From: a bacterium
GTDB taxonomy: Bacteria > ARS69
DNA: 24,488 nucleotides
NCBI GenBank assembly: GCA_025774805.1
Contig: JALGZR010000056.1
Span: 1-24,488, forward strand
Direction: 5' to 3'
A program made the translations under genes and the position numbers. Below, in pieces: positions 1 through 7,730 of this stretch. How positions within the stretch are numbered: position 1 is the stretch's first letter; every line of letters starts with the position of its first letter. The notes under the pieces are model-generated. The model made no database searches, had not been told where the DNA came from, and was given only the letters and a program-made list of their open reading frames with translations.

Positions 1-385
1 GCACCGGGTCCGGCAGGACGCCCTCTTCATGATGGGGGACAACCGGAACAACAGCCAGGACAGCCGGTTCTGGAGTGACCTCAGTCCCCACCTCAGTCCC
101 GACCTCGATCTCGACCGCGTCGTGGGACGCGCTTTCGTCCTCTACTGGTCCACGGATCCCCGGCGTGCACCGCGGTGGGTGCAGAACATGACGGAATCCT
201 GGATCAAGGGTTTCTTCTCCCTGTTCCTCGGCCGACCGCGCCTGTCCCGGATCGGAACCTGGCTGGCGAAGGACTACACCGATTCCTACGAGGCCGGCTT
301 CTCCGCCTCGCCTTCCGGAGGCGGGCGGACCGGGAGGACGGGCGGCTCCGCCCCGGCGGCCGACCCTTCTCCCGGAGCTCCATGA
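1..385 (+). CDS. lepB: Signal peptidase I, C-terminal part (5' end outside window)
   Basis: This is the C-terminal part of the type I leader peptidase, the membrane-anchored serine protease that removes signal peptides from exported proteins. The frame is open from base 2. The visible region holds the conserved box E: Met-Gly-Asp-Asn-Arg-Asn-Asn-Ser followed by Asp-Ser-Arg and Trp, then VVGRAF and a YWS segment typical of the family's C-terminal end. The catalytic Ser and Lys and the transmembrane anchor lie upstream of the window. After the conserved end there is a Gly/Pro/Ala-rich tail of some 60 residues that looks lineage-specific. The stop TGA overlaps the lepA ATG by four bases (ATGA), so the two genes are probably translationally coupled. 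lepA-lepB adjacency is common in bacteria, usually in the opposite order. Confidence 0.92.
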   Translation, partial: HRVRQDALFMMGDNRNNSQDSRFWSDLSPHLSPDLDLDRVVGRAFVLYWSTDPRRAPRWVQNMTESWIKGFFSLFLGRPRLSRIGTWLAKDYTDSYEAGFSASPSGGGRTGRTGGSAPAADPSPGAP

Positions 386-2184
386 CCGACCTCTCCCGGA
401 TCCGCAACTTCTGCATCATCGCCCACATCGATCACGGGAAGTCGACCCTCGCCGATCGACTTCTCGCGATCACGGGGACGCTCACCCCCGAGCAGGCGCA
501 GGGGCAGGTCCTCGACACGATGGATCTGGAGCGGGAGCGGGGCATCACGATCAAGGCCCACGCGATCCGGATGATCCACCGCGCCGGCGCAGGCGAGGCG
601 TACGTCCTCAACCTGATCGACACGCCGGGCCACGTCGACTTCTCGTACGAGGTCTCCCGCAGTCTGGCCGCGTGTGAGGGAGCGCTCCTGATCGTGGATG
701 CGAGCCAGGGGGTGGAGGCGCAGACGATCTCCAATCTCCACCTCGCGCTCGACGCCGATCTGGAGATTCTCCCCGTGATCAACAAGATCGACTTGCCGGG
801 GGCGCGGCCCGACCAGGCCGCACGCCAGGTTCACGAGCTGGTCGGCGGGGATCCCGACGAAATCCTCCGGATCAGCGCCAAGGACGGCCTCGGAGTGGAT
901 CGGATCATCCCGGCGATGATCGAGAGAATCCCTCCCCCCCGGGGGGACGTCGAAGCTCCGCTCCGCGCCCTCATCTTCGACTCGGCGTTCGATCAGTACC
1001 GCGGTGCGATCGCGTACGTGCGGGTCGTCGAAGGGGTGATCCGCCCCGGGATGACGATCCGGTTCTTCTCGAACGGGAGGGAGTATCCGGTCGACGAGGT
1101 CGGCGTGCTTCAGCTCCGCATGGTCCCGAGGCGAGAGCTGCACGCGGGCGAGGTCGGCTACGTCGTCGCGGGCGTCAAGAACATCGCGGACGCGAAGGTC
1201 GGCGACACAATCACCGACGCCGCCCGGCCCGCGAGCGATCCGCTTCCCGGCTATGTGGACGCGAAGTCGATGGTGTTCTCCGGCTTCTACCCGGTCGACA
1301 GCGAGAACTTCAGCGATCTGCGAGACGCGCTCGACAAGCTCCGACTCAACGACGCGGCGTTCCACTACGAGCCCGAGACCTCCGCCGCCCTCGGGTTCGG
1401 ATTCCGCTGCGGATTCCTCGGAATGCTGCACCGGGAGATCGTGCAGGAGCGCCTCGAGAGGGAGTACGATCTCGGACTCATCGCCACGGTGCCCACGGTC
1501 CCCTACCGGGTGTGCCGCAGGGATGGCTCGGTGCGGGAGATCGAGAGCCCCGCGCAGCTTCCTCCCTTCGCGGAGATCGGGCACATCGAGGAGCCGATCA
1601 TCGCCGCGGAGATCGTGGTGCCGACCGACTACATCGGGAGCATCATGAAGATCGGCCAGGAGCGGCGCGCCACGCAGACGGGGATGGAATCCCTCGATCC
1701 TGGCCGAGTGATCATGCACTTCGAGTTTCCGCTGGCCGAGGTCATCTACGATTTCTACGACCGGCTGAAGTCGATGACGAGAGGGTACGCGAGCTTCGAC
1801 TACGAACACGCCGGATACCGGGAGGCGCCGGTGCAGAGGCTCGACATCCTGCTCAACGGAGATCCGGTCGACGCGCTCTCGATCATCGTGCACCGGGACA
1901 AGGCGGCCGAGTGGGGGCGGAGTCTCTGCCGGAAACTCAAGGAGGTCATTCCCCGACAGCAGTTCTCGATCGCCATCCAGGCCAGCGCCGGCAACCGGAT
2001 CATCTCCCGGGAGACGATCTCGCCTCTTCGCAAGAACGTCACCGCGAAGTGCTACGGCGGCGACATCACCCGAAAGCGCAAGCTCCTCGAACGGCAGAAA
2101 GAGGGGAAGAGGCGAATGAAGAAAGTGGGGTCGGTGAATGTCCCCCAGGAGGCCTTCCTCTCGGTGCTGAAGATCGAACGCTAG
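382..2184 (+). CDS. lepA: Elongation factor 4, ribosome back-translocating GTPase
   Basis: LepA (EF4) is a translational GTPase acting on the 70S ribosome. From the ATG at 382 it is 600 residues, matching the family's usual length of about 600. The GTPase motifs are visible: AHIDHGKST (G1, residues 14-22), DTPGHVDF (G3), NKID (G4) and SAK (G5). The LepA-specific C-terminal domain is intact, with CYGGDITRKRKLLERQKEGK and the VPQEAFLSVL ending. The ATG overlaps the lepB stop, which decides the start; the longer open frame upstream is only the shadow of lepB. The TAG stop at 2182-2184 lies inside the terminal CTAG of the 184-bp repeat that follows, so the repeat edge supplies the stop codon. hemW follows in the same direction. 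Confidence 0.98.
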   Translation: MTDLSRIRNFCIIAHIDHGKSTLADRLLAITGTLTPEQAQGQVLDTMDLERERGITIKAHAIRMIHRAGAGEAYVLNLIDTPGHVDFSYEVSRSLAACEGALLIVDASQGVEAQTISNLHLALDADLEILPVINKIDLPGARPDQAARQVHELVGGDPDEILRISAKDGLGVDRIIPAMIERIPPPRGDVEAPLRALIFDSAFDQYRGAIAYVRVVEGVIRPGMTIRFFSNGREYPVDEVGVLQLRMVPRRELHAGEVGYVVAGVKNIADAKVGDTITDAARPASDPLPGYVDAKSMVFSGFYPVDSENFSDLRDALDKLRLNDAAFHYEPETSAALGFGFRCGFLGMLHREIVQERLEREYDLGLIATVPTVPYRVCRRDGSVREIESPAQLPPFAEIGHIEEPIIAAEIVVPTDYIGSIMKIGQERRATQTGMESLDPGRVIMHFEFPLAEVIYDFYDRLKSMTRGYASFDYEHAGYREAPVQRLDILLNGDPVDALSIIVHRDKAAEWGRSLCRKLKEVIPRQQFSIAIQASAGNRIISRETISPLRKNVTAKCYGGDITRKRKLLERQKEGKRRMKKVGSVNVPQEAFLSVLKIER

Positions 2185-2364
2185 CCCGGACCATTCATGA
2201 AGGATCTACTACGATCACCGATACGCTCCACCGGACGGGCGTCCTCGGGATCCGTACCCTGCGACGTATCGTCGAGATACGCCTCGGGTCCGAACCCCTG
2301 CGGGTGCCCGTCCGGTGGGCGTCTCCGCGATCTCGTGACGATCTTCACGAATGGTCCGGGCTAG
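2181..2364 (+). repeat. 184-bp nested inverted-repeat element, copy 1
   Basis: A near-palindromic element fills the whole lepA-hemW gap. Its ends are inverted repeats: CTAGCCCGGACCATTC at 2181-2196 recurs in reverse complement at 2349-2364, and 19 of the first 20 bases pair. A second, inner inverted repeat is perfect over 13 bp (CCACCGGACGGGC at 2228-2240 with its complement at 2306-2318). A small central hairpin pairs 2265-2270 with 2276-2281. The same element occurs in reverse orientation at 7534-7717, alignable over 184 bp without gaps (my count: 32 differences overall, 7 in the 113-bp core 2235-2347). No transposase gene is present. The hemW frame runs open through it, but the differences between copies do not favour synonymous changes, so I do not call it coding. 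Confidence 0.88.
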
Positions 2365-2366
2365 CC

Positions 2367-3548
2367 TTGACCGAGCCGACTTCCGCTTCCCCTCGCTCTT
2401 CCGGGTCCCCGTTCGGGCTCTACGTGCACCTCCCCTTCTGCCGCTCCCGCTGTCACTACTGCGCGTTCTTCTTCGTGGTGGGTCGCGCGGAGCTCCGGGA
2501 GGACTACCGGTCGGCTCTGGAGCGGGAGATCGACGGGTGGGCGAACGATCCCCGCTGGGCGGGTCGGCCGGTCGAATCGGTCTACTTCGGGGGCGGAACC
2601 CCGAGCCTGATGGAGCCGGCCGCGGTCGACCGCCTCGTGAAACGGGCGGACCTGCGATTCGGCCTCCTGCCCGGGGCGGAGATCAGCCTCGAGGCGAACC
2701 CCGACGATCTCGAGCTCTCCCGGCTCGAGGGATTTCGCGCGGCCGGCTGCAATCGCCTCTCCTTGGGGTGGCAATCGACCCGGCGGGAGAACCTGCGGGC
2801 GCTGACCCGCACGCACGGACCCGAGGACAACCGCGCCGCCCTGGAGCGCGCCCGGGACGCCGGATTCGGCAACGTGGGCGTGGATCTCATCTTCGGTCTG
2901 CCCGGCCAGACCTCGGACTCGTGGCTCGGTGAGCTCGACGAGGTCGCCGCCTCCGGTCCCGAGCACGTGAGCGCGTACGAGCTCACGTTCGAGGAGGGCA
3001 CGCGTCTCACCCGACGCCACCGAGAGGGTCGCTTCGCCGTCCCCGACGACGACGAGCGGGCCCGCATGTTCGAGGGCGCGGAGGACGTTCTCCAAGGCCA
3101 CGGGATCCGCCGCTACGAGATCTCCAACTTCGCCCGGCCCGGTCACGAGTGCGTCCACAACGTCTCCGGATGGAAGGGGGGAGACGTGCTGGGGGTCGGG
3201 GCGAGCGCCGCGTCGCACTTCGGGGCGAGCCGATGGACGAACGTCGCCGACCTCGACGACTACGTGGCCCGAGCCGGGAGCGACGAGGGTGTGATCTCGG
3301 AGATCGAGGAGCTGGACGAGACGACCTGCACCGCCGAGGAGCTCTACCTCGGTCTCCGGACGACGGAGGGGGTCCTCCTCGGCGGGCGGATCGACCGGCT
3401 CCCCCAAGCGGAAGGGCGCCGGCTGCTCGAGGTGCTCGACCGGGCGCAGGCGTCGGGCTGGCTCCTCCGCGAAGGAGACCGAGTGCGTCTCACCCGCGCC
3501 GGGCGGCTCTTCGCGGACACCGTATTCGACCAGCTTCTCGGAGGTTAG
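2367..3548 (+). CDS. hemW: HemW-type radical SAM protein (haem chaperone / coproporphyrinogen III oxidase-like)
   Basis: From TTG 2367 this is a 393-residue radical SAM protein of the HemN/HemW group. The [4Fe-4S]-binding CxxxCxxC is CRSRCHYC (Cys25, Cys29, Cys32), following GLYVHLPF. YFGGGTPSL, a Gly-rich VDLIFGLPGQT segment and YEISNFARPGHECVHN follow in family order. The family's His-Asn-x-x-Tyr-Trp motif appears here as HNVSGW, with Gly replacing Tyr. The short length and lack of an N-terminal extension favour HemW, which binds haem and delivers it to cytochromes, over true oxygen-independent CPDH; this is known of the family, not seen here. No ATG/GTG start fits well. TTG 2367 is three bases past the repeat and has no clear Shine-Dalgarno, so the start is uncertain. 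The gene probably lies in the lepB-lepA-hemW operon. Confidence 0.88.
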   Translation: MTEPTSASPRSSGSPFGLYVHLPFCRSRCHYCAFFFVVGRAELREDYRSALEREIDGWANDPRWAGRPVESVYFGGGTPSLMEPAAVDRLVKRADLRFGLLPGAEISLEANPDDLELSRLEGFRAAGCNRLSLGWQSTRRENLRALTRTHGPEDNRAALERARDAGFGNVGVDLIFGLPGQTSDSWLGELDEVAASGPEHVSAYELTFEEGTRLTRRHREGRFAVPDDDERARMFEGAEDVLQGHGIRRYEISNFARPGHECVHNVSGWKGGDVLGVGASAASHFGASRWTNVADLDDYVARAGSDEGVISEIEELDETTCTAEELYLGLRTTEGVLLGGRIDRLPQAEGRRLLEVLDRAQASGWLLREGDRVRLTRAGRLFADTVFDQLLGG

Positions 3549-3560
3549 AAGGCCTTCTCC

Positions 3561-3590
3561 TTGGTCTCCTCCGGCCCACTCTGGTAAGCT
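3561..3590 (+). promoter_or_regulatory. Weak candidate promoter for the M28 peptidase gene
   Basis: TTGGTC (3561-3566), 18 bp, TAAGCT (3585-3590) lies in the gap between hemW and the peptidase gene. It matches the sigma70 consensus only partly. Just upstream, a 12-bp perfect palindrome AGAAGGCCTTCT (3547-3558) overlaps the hemW stop and could be a small terminator stem, though no T-run follows it. Beyond a Shine-Dalgarno CGGAGG at 3707-3712, I see nothing else in this gap. Confidence 0.25.
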
Positions 3591-3719
3591 GGAGCGGAAG
3601 CTCCCGAACCCGATCGCCCACCCCCCACCTTCGCACTCCGCTTCGGGGCCGTCGGGGGAGACGATTCCGAAGCCCGGATAACGCCCGGACGCCCAGGGAT
3701 CTCCCCCGGAGGCCTGACC

Positions 3720-6221
3720 ATGAACCGGACCCGCCGAGCGACCTGGACCCTCGGGCTGTTCTGCGCCGCGATCGTCATCCTCGCCCCCGCCGCGTTCGCC
3801 TCTCCCGCTCTCGTCTCCATTGAGGAACCGGAGATCGGAACCGCCGGGGAGCTGCTCGCGGACGGGATCACCGTCGTGCGCGACCTCGAGCGCTATCTTC
3901 TCGCCACGGTCGAGCCGGAAGGAGAGTCGCGTCTCGAGTCCCGGGGTCTTCGCTACCGGGTGCTGGCTCCCACGATCGAAGGTCGCACGTTCTACACCGT
4001 GACCGCGCGCACGACCGCGTTCGTCGAAGCGTCACCCGGGGTCCGGTTGCTGCGCTTCGACGGTTACGACGCCGTGATCGAGGCGTCGCCCGCGGACGCG
4101 GAGAAGGTCGCGGAGGCCGGGTTCGAGATCGCGCGGGTCTTCCTGCGTCCGATCCGGGTCGTCGACCGGGACCCGCCGCAGCGCCTCTCCGGACTCCGCG
4201 CCGGCGACCCCGCCATCCAGGCGCTCGTGAACGACGTGTCCACGACCGCGATCGACGCCTCGGTCCAACGGCTTCAGAACTTCGTCACCCGGTACGCGGC
4301 CCACGACAGCTGCCAGGCGGCGGCGAACTGGATCAAGGCGGAGTTCGAGTCGTTCGGGATCGACAGCGTCTTCTTCCACTCCTTCCACCCGGCATACAAG
4401 GACAACGTCGTCGCCGTCATTCCCGGGAAGGGGAATCCCGCGAAACAGGTCGTGATCGGCGGCCACTACGATTCGATCACGTCCGACCACAACAACTGCC
4501 CGGGCGCCGATGACGACGCCTCGGGTACCGCCTGCGTCATCGAGTGCGCGCGGGTGCTCGCCGGCACCGACTTCGACTACACGCTCGTGTTCATCGCCTT
4601 CGGCGGGGAGGAGCTGGGTCTCTACGGGAGCGAAGGATACGCGGCCGACGCCGCGGCCCGGGGCGACGACATCATCGGGATGGTCGCCGTCGACATGATC
4701 GGATACGTCGCCGGCGGGGACGCCATCGACCTCGACATCGTCGACAACGCGAGCTCGGACTGGCTGCGGGATCTCATCATGTCGACCGCGGCCGACTACG
4801 TCCCCGAGCTCACCGTCGTCGACGGCTCGCTTCCCGGGGGGGCGAGCAGCGATCACGCCTCGTTCTGGGCGCACGGGTACGACGCGATCCTGTTCTTCGA
4901 GGACACGGGCAACTACAGTCCCTATATCCACACGACGAGCGACGTGGTCGGGGTGAGCTACAACAACCCGACGCTGGCCCTCCGGTCGGTGAAAGCGGCG
5001 GTGGGGTTGATCGCCACGATGGCGCGGCCGTTCACGATCTCCATCACTCACGATCCGCTCCCCGACACCGAGGACACCTCGAATCCGTACCGCGTAGCGG
5101 CCACGATCGTCTCCGCGAGCCCGCTCGAGCCGGACTCCCTCCTCGTGCGCTACGCGACGGGTGGACCGGCGACGGCCGTGACGATGACCCCGACGGTCAC
5201 GCCCGACGAGTACGAGGCCTACATTCCGGCCCAGTCCGGCGGCACGTTCGTGGACTACTGGCTGATCGCCGGCGACACGGTCGGGAACCGCGTGACCGAT
5301 CCCGAGGGGGCGCCGGCCTCGTCACACCGGTTCTTCGTGGGGACGATCACCGCCGCGGTCACCGACGAGTTCGAGACGGAGAGCGGATGGACGGCGGGCG
5401 CCCCCGGAGACGGAGCGACGACCGGGAGCTGGGAGAGGGGAGACCCGCACGGAACCTACTCGGGCAGCATCCTCGTCCAACCCGAGGACGATCACACGGC
5501 CGCGCCCGGGATCCGGTGCTGGGTGACGGGCAATGCCGCCGGAGCGGGCCACGGCGACGACGACGTGGACAACGGAAAGACCACGCTCTTGAGCCCGATC
5601 TACGATCTCTCGTCGTACACGAACGCGAGCGTGCGGTACTACCGCTGGTACACGAACGACACGGGAGCCGGCCCGGAGACGGACGACTGGGTCGTCGACA
5701 TCTCCACGAACGGAGGGGGGAGCTGGTCGAATGTCGAGACCCTCGGGTCGAGCGACCGGAGCTGGACCCTCGTCGAGTGGGACATCGGAGCAAACGTGGA
5801 CCTGACATCGCAGATGCAGTTCCGCTTCATCGCGACCGACGACTCTCCCGGGTCGATCGTCGAGGCGGGCGTCGACGACTTCTCGATCGTCGTCTACCAG
5901 GAGGGCACGACCCCGGCGCCCTGGCCGCTCGCCGCGGCCGAGCACCTGCTTCTCCACCCGGCGAGGCCGAATCCGTTCACCGATCGGACGGCCCTGCGAT
6001 TCCGCGTGCCCGAGCCCGGACGTCCGGTCTCGCTCTCGATCTACGGGGTCGGCGGGCGACGTCTCGCCCGGCTCCTCAACGGGGTGCCGATGGTGGGAGA
6101 ACAGGTCGTCTGGTGGGACGGGCGCGATCACCGGGGACAGAGGGTCGCGAGCGGGATCTACTGGGTGCGGCTGGAGACCGAGGACGGGACCCGGTCGCGG
6201 AAAGTGACGCTTCTCAGATAG
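3720..6221 (+). CDS. Secreted M28-family zinc metallopeptidase with FlgD/T9SS-like C-terminal domain
   Basis: An exported aminopeptidase-type protein of 833 residues. Residues 1-28 form a signal peptide (basic start, hydrophobic core, AFAS cleavage region). Residues about 30-170 look like a propeptide. The M28 domain (about 180-440) has the expected dizinc ligands: His249 in GGHYDS, Asp265 in PGADDDASG, Glu297/Glu298 in FGGEELGLYGS, Asp325 in VDMIGY and His404 in HTTSD. Two beta-rich domains follow (about 445-545 and 550-730), the second resembling a jelly-roll/MAM-like fold with DDFS near its end. Residues about 745-833 carry an NPF motif and end in WDGRDHRGQRVASGIYWVRL, the FlgD-Ig/type-A sorting-like fold common in FCB-type bacteria. 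CGGAGG at 3707-3712 supports the ATG. It is probably monocistronic, with a strong hairpin following. The substrate is unknown. Confidence 0.9.
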   Translation: MNRTRRATWTLGLFCAAIVILAPAAFASPALVSIEEPEIGTAGELLADGITVVRDLERYLLATVEPEGESRLESRGLRYRVLAPTIEGRTFYTVTARTTAFVEASPGVRLLRFDGYDAVIEASPADAEKVAEAGFEIARVFLRPIRVVDRDPPQRLSGLRAGDPAIQALVNDVSTTAIDASVQRLQNFVTRYAAHDSCQAAANWIKAEFESFGIDSVFFHSFHPAYKDNVVAVIPGKGNPAKQVVIGGHYDSITSDHNNCPGADDDASGTACVIECARVLAGTDFDYTLVFIAFGGEELGLYGSEGYAADAAARGDDIIGMVAVDMIGYVAGGDAIDLDIVDNASSDWLRDLIMSTAADYVPELTVVDGSLPGGASSDHASFWAHGYDAILFFEDTGNYSPYIHTTSDVVGVSYNNPTLALRSVKAAVGLIATMARPFTISITHDPLPDTEDTSNPYRVAATIVSASPLEPDSLLVRYATGGPATAVTMTPTVTPDEYEAYIPAQSGGTFVDYWLIAGDTVGNRVTDPEGAPASSHRFFVGTITAAVTDEFETESGWTAGAPGDGATTGSWERGDPHGTYSGSILVQPEDDHTAAPGIRCWVTGNAAGAGHGDDDVDNGKTTLLSPIYDLSSYTNASVRYYRWYTNDTGAGPETDDWVVDISTNGGGSWSNVETLGSSDRSWTLVEWDIGANVDLTSQMQFRFIATDDSPGSIVEAGVDDFSIVVYQEGTTPAPWPLAAAEHLLLHPARPNPFTDRTALRFRVPEPGRPVSLSIYGVGGRRLARLLNGVPMVGEQVVWWDGRDHRGQRVASGIYWVRLETEDGTRSRKVTLLR

Positions 6222-6262
6222 GGTCGGAGCCTCGCCGGTCCCTCGCCGGGGCCGGCCCGCGT

Positions 6263-6300
6263 CTCCCCCGGCCCGCGCCGCTGGCACCGGGCCGGGGGAG
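6263..6300 (+). terminator. GC-rich hairpin after the peptidase gene
   Basis: A perfect 13-bp stem, CTCCCCCGGCCCG (6263-6275) with its reverse complement at 6288-6300, closes a 12-base loop. It lies about 40 bases past the peptidase stop and about 20 bases before the hrcA -35 box. No T-run follows, so it is either a GC-only terminator or an insulator between the two transcription units. Confidence 0.6.
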
Positions 6301-6318
6301 GTGCGCCGCCCGCCCCCC

Positions 6319-6347
6319 TTGACTCGCCGCCCGATGGTTCCTATCTT
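6319..6347 (+). promoter_or_regulatory. Sigma70-type promoter of the hrcA-grpE-dnaJ operon
   Basis: TTGACT (6319-6324), 17-bp spacer, TATCTT (6342-6347). The predicted transcription start at about 6354 falls at the edge of the CIRCE operator, the usual geometry for HrcA repression. This also rules out any hrcA start upstream of this site. Confidence 0.8.
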
Positions 6348-6354
6348 CCCGCGA

Positions 6355-6382
6355 CTGGCACTCCATCCCCCCAGAGTGCTAA
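6355..6382 (+). promoter_or_regulatory. CIRCE operator (HrcA binding site)
   Basis: The right arm GAGTGCTAA (6374-6382) matches the CIRCE consensus exactly. The left arm CTGGCACTC (6355-6363) matches TTAGCACTC at 7 of 9 positions. The spacer counts as 10 bases (6364-6373) rather than the canonical 9. HrcA binding here would block the promoter directly upstream and so autoregulate the operon. Confidence 0.88.
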
Positions 6383-6471
6383 CCACGGAGTGCGAACACC
6401 CGGTCCCGAAGGCGGCCGCGTGGCCGCCTCGAAATCCGAGCCGAGGCCGGGAGATCCGGCCGGATGATGCC

Positions 6472-7527
6472 GTGACGCGTTCTTTCTCGCCCAGCGCCCC
6501 CGAGGTCTCCGACCGCGAAAAGACGGTCCTGGGGACCGTGGTCCGAGGGTATGTCGAGTCCATGCACGCGGTGGGGTCGCGCTGGGTGGCCCGTCACTCG
6601 GGGCTCGGTCTCTCTCCCGCGTCCATCCGGAACTGCATGATGGACCTCGAGGAGAAGGGCTATCTGACGCATCTCCACACCTCCGGAGGGCGGCTGCCCA
6701 CGAATGCGGGTTACCGGCTCTTCGTCGACGAGCTGATGAAGCGCGTCTCCGTCGGGCGCAAGGTCGAGCGGTCCATCGAGGAGGCCCTGATCCGCGATCG
6801 CTATGGCAGTCTGGAGGGTCTCCTCGACGCGACCTGCACGCTCCTCGGACGGTTCTCCGATCAGCTCTCGGTGGTGCTCTCCCCTCGCTACGATCAGAGC
6901 GTGGTCGACCGGATCGGGCTGAACCAGGTCGACGAGCGGCAGCTTCTGGTGGTCTTCCGGATGACCTCGGGGCTCGAGCGGGCGGTCGTCGTCGCCAGCA
7001 ACGTCGAGATCGGCTCCGACGACCTGCGGGAGACCCTGCGGGTGATGAGCTCGATGGCGCGGGGGAAGACCCTCGGGGAGCTGCTCGAGACCCGGGACGA
7101 CGAGGAGTCCCGGGTGCGGCTGCGCGGACTGGCTCTCGCTCCCGCGGTCTACGCGGGAGCCGAGGAGCTGCGGAACGGAGAGAGCGATTCCCACTTCCAT
7201 CTGTGGGGGACTTCGAACATCCTCGCGCAGCCGGAGTTCGCGGATCCGAATCGGCTGCGGGACGTCCTGCGGGCGCTCGAGGCCAAGGAGGTCCTGACCG
7301 GCCTCTTCGAGCCGACACGGCACCGGAGGAAGGTGTCGATCACCATCGGCGACGAGATTCCCGTAGCGGAGCTGCGCTCGTGCAGTATCGTCGCCAATTC
7401 CTACCGCTTCGGCGTCTTCGGGGGAACGGTGGGCGTGATCGGCCCGACTCGGATGCCCTACGAGTACGTGGTCGCCCTCGTGGACCACGTCGCCGAGACG
7501 ATCGGCAAGGCGTTGGTTCGTCACTGA
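6472..7527 (+). CDS. hrcA: Heat-inducible transcription repressor HrcA
   Basis: HrcA is the repressor that binds CIRCE and keeps class I heat-shock genes off until GroEL can no longer fold it. The N-terminal winged helix is clear: SDREKTVLGTVVRGYV, then SPASIRNCMMDLEEKGYL and the family signature HTSGGRLPTNAGYRLFVDEL. The central dimerisation/GAF-like region and the ending GVIGPTRMPYEYVVALVDHV are also typical. GTG 6472 gives 351 residues, close to the family norm; the open frame extends upstream to 6301 but would start before the promoter and CIRCE. No strong Shine-Dalgarno precedes the GTG (GGGAG at 6450-6454 is too far away). It is the first gene of the operon, followed by the second 184-bp repeat and grpE. 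Confidence 0.95.
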   Translation: MTRSFSPSAPEVSDREKTVLGTVVRGYVESMHAVGSRWVARHSGLGLSPASIRNCMMDLEEKGYLTHLHTSGGRLPTNAGYRLFVDELMKRVSVGRKVERSIEEALIRDRYGSLEGLLDATCTLLGRFSDQLSVVLSPRYDQSVVDRIGLNQVDERQLLVVFRMTSGLERAVVVASNVEIGSDDLRETLRVMSSMARGKTLGELLETRDDEESRVRLRGLALAPAVYAGAEELRNGESDSHFHLWGTSNILAQPEFADPNRLRDVLRALEAKEVLTGLFEPTRHRRKVSITIGDEIPVAELRSCSIVANSYRFGVFGGTVGVIGPTRMPYEYVVALVDHVAETIGKALVRH

Positions 7528-7533
7528 GACACG

Positions 7534-7717
7534 TTCACCCGGACCGGTAATGAAGATCGTCGCGAGATTGCGGAGACGCCCACCGGACGGGCACCCACGG
7601 GAGTTCGGACCCGAGGCGTATCTCGACGATTCGTCGCAGGGTACGGACCCCGAGGACGCCCGTCTGGTGGCGTGGTTCCGCCATCGCGGCAGATCGTTCA
7701 CGATCGGTCCGGGTTGA
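7534..7717 (-). repeat. 184-bp nested inverted-repeat element, copy 2 (inverted)
   Basis: The reverse complement of this stretch aligns without gaps to 2181-2364. The core 7551-7663 differs from copy 1 at 7 of 113 positions by my count. The outer parts are only about 60-67% identical, yet remain self-complementary around CCCGGACC (7538-7545) and GGTCCGGG (7706-7713); 15 of the outer 20 base pairs are kept. The inner stem has one mismatch relative to copy 1, and the central hairpin loses one pair. The element begins six bases after the hrcA stop and ends exactly where the grpE Shine-Dalgarno GGAGGAG (7718-7724) begins, so it fills the operon gap. Confidence 0.88.
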
Positions 7718-7730
7718 GGAGGAGCCGAGC

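Noticed and set aside
286-1893. Long minus-strand ORF opposite lepA (535 aa) and similar long antisense ORFs across the window
   Set aside because: Stop codons are rare at this GC, so long shadow frames are expected. Their translations are Arg/Asp/His-rich and lack family motifs, while the opposite strand encodes clear proteins.
2184-2366. Open reading frame through the 184-bp element (peptide-like similarity between copies)
   Set aside because: Both copies are open in the matching frame, but at least four of the seven core differences change the amino acid and the frame is joined to unrelated sequence in each place. Self-complementarity explains the conservation better.
6301-6471. N-terminal extension of hrcA to 6301
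   Set aside because: It would start upstream of the promoter and CIRCE, and the extra 57 residues are low-complexity Pro/Arg-rich.
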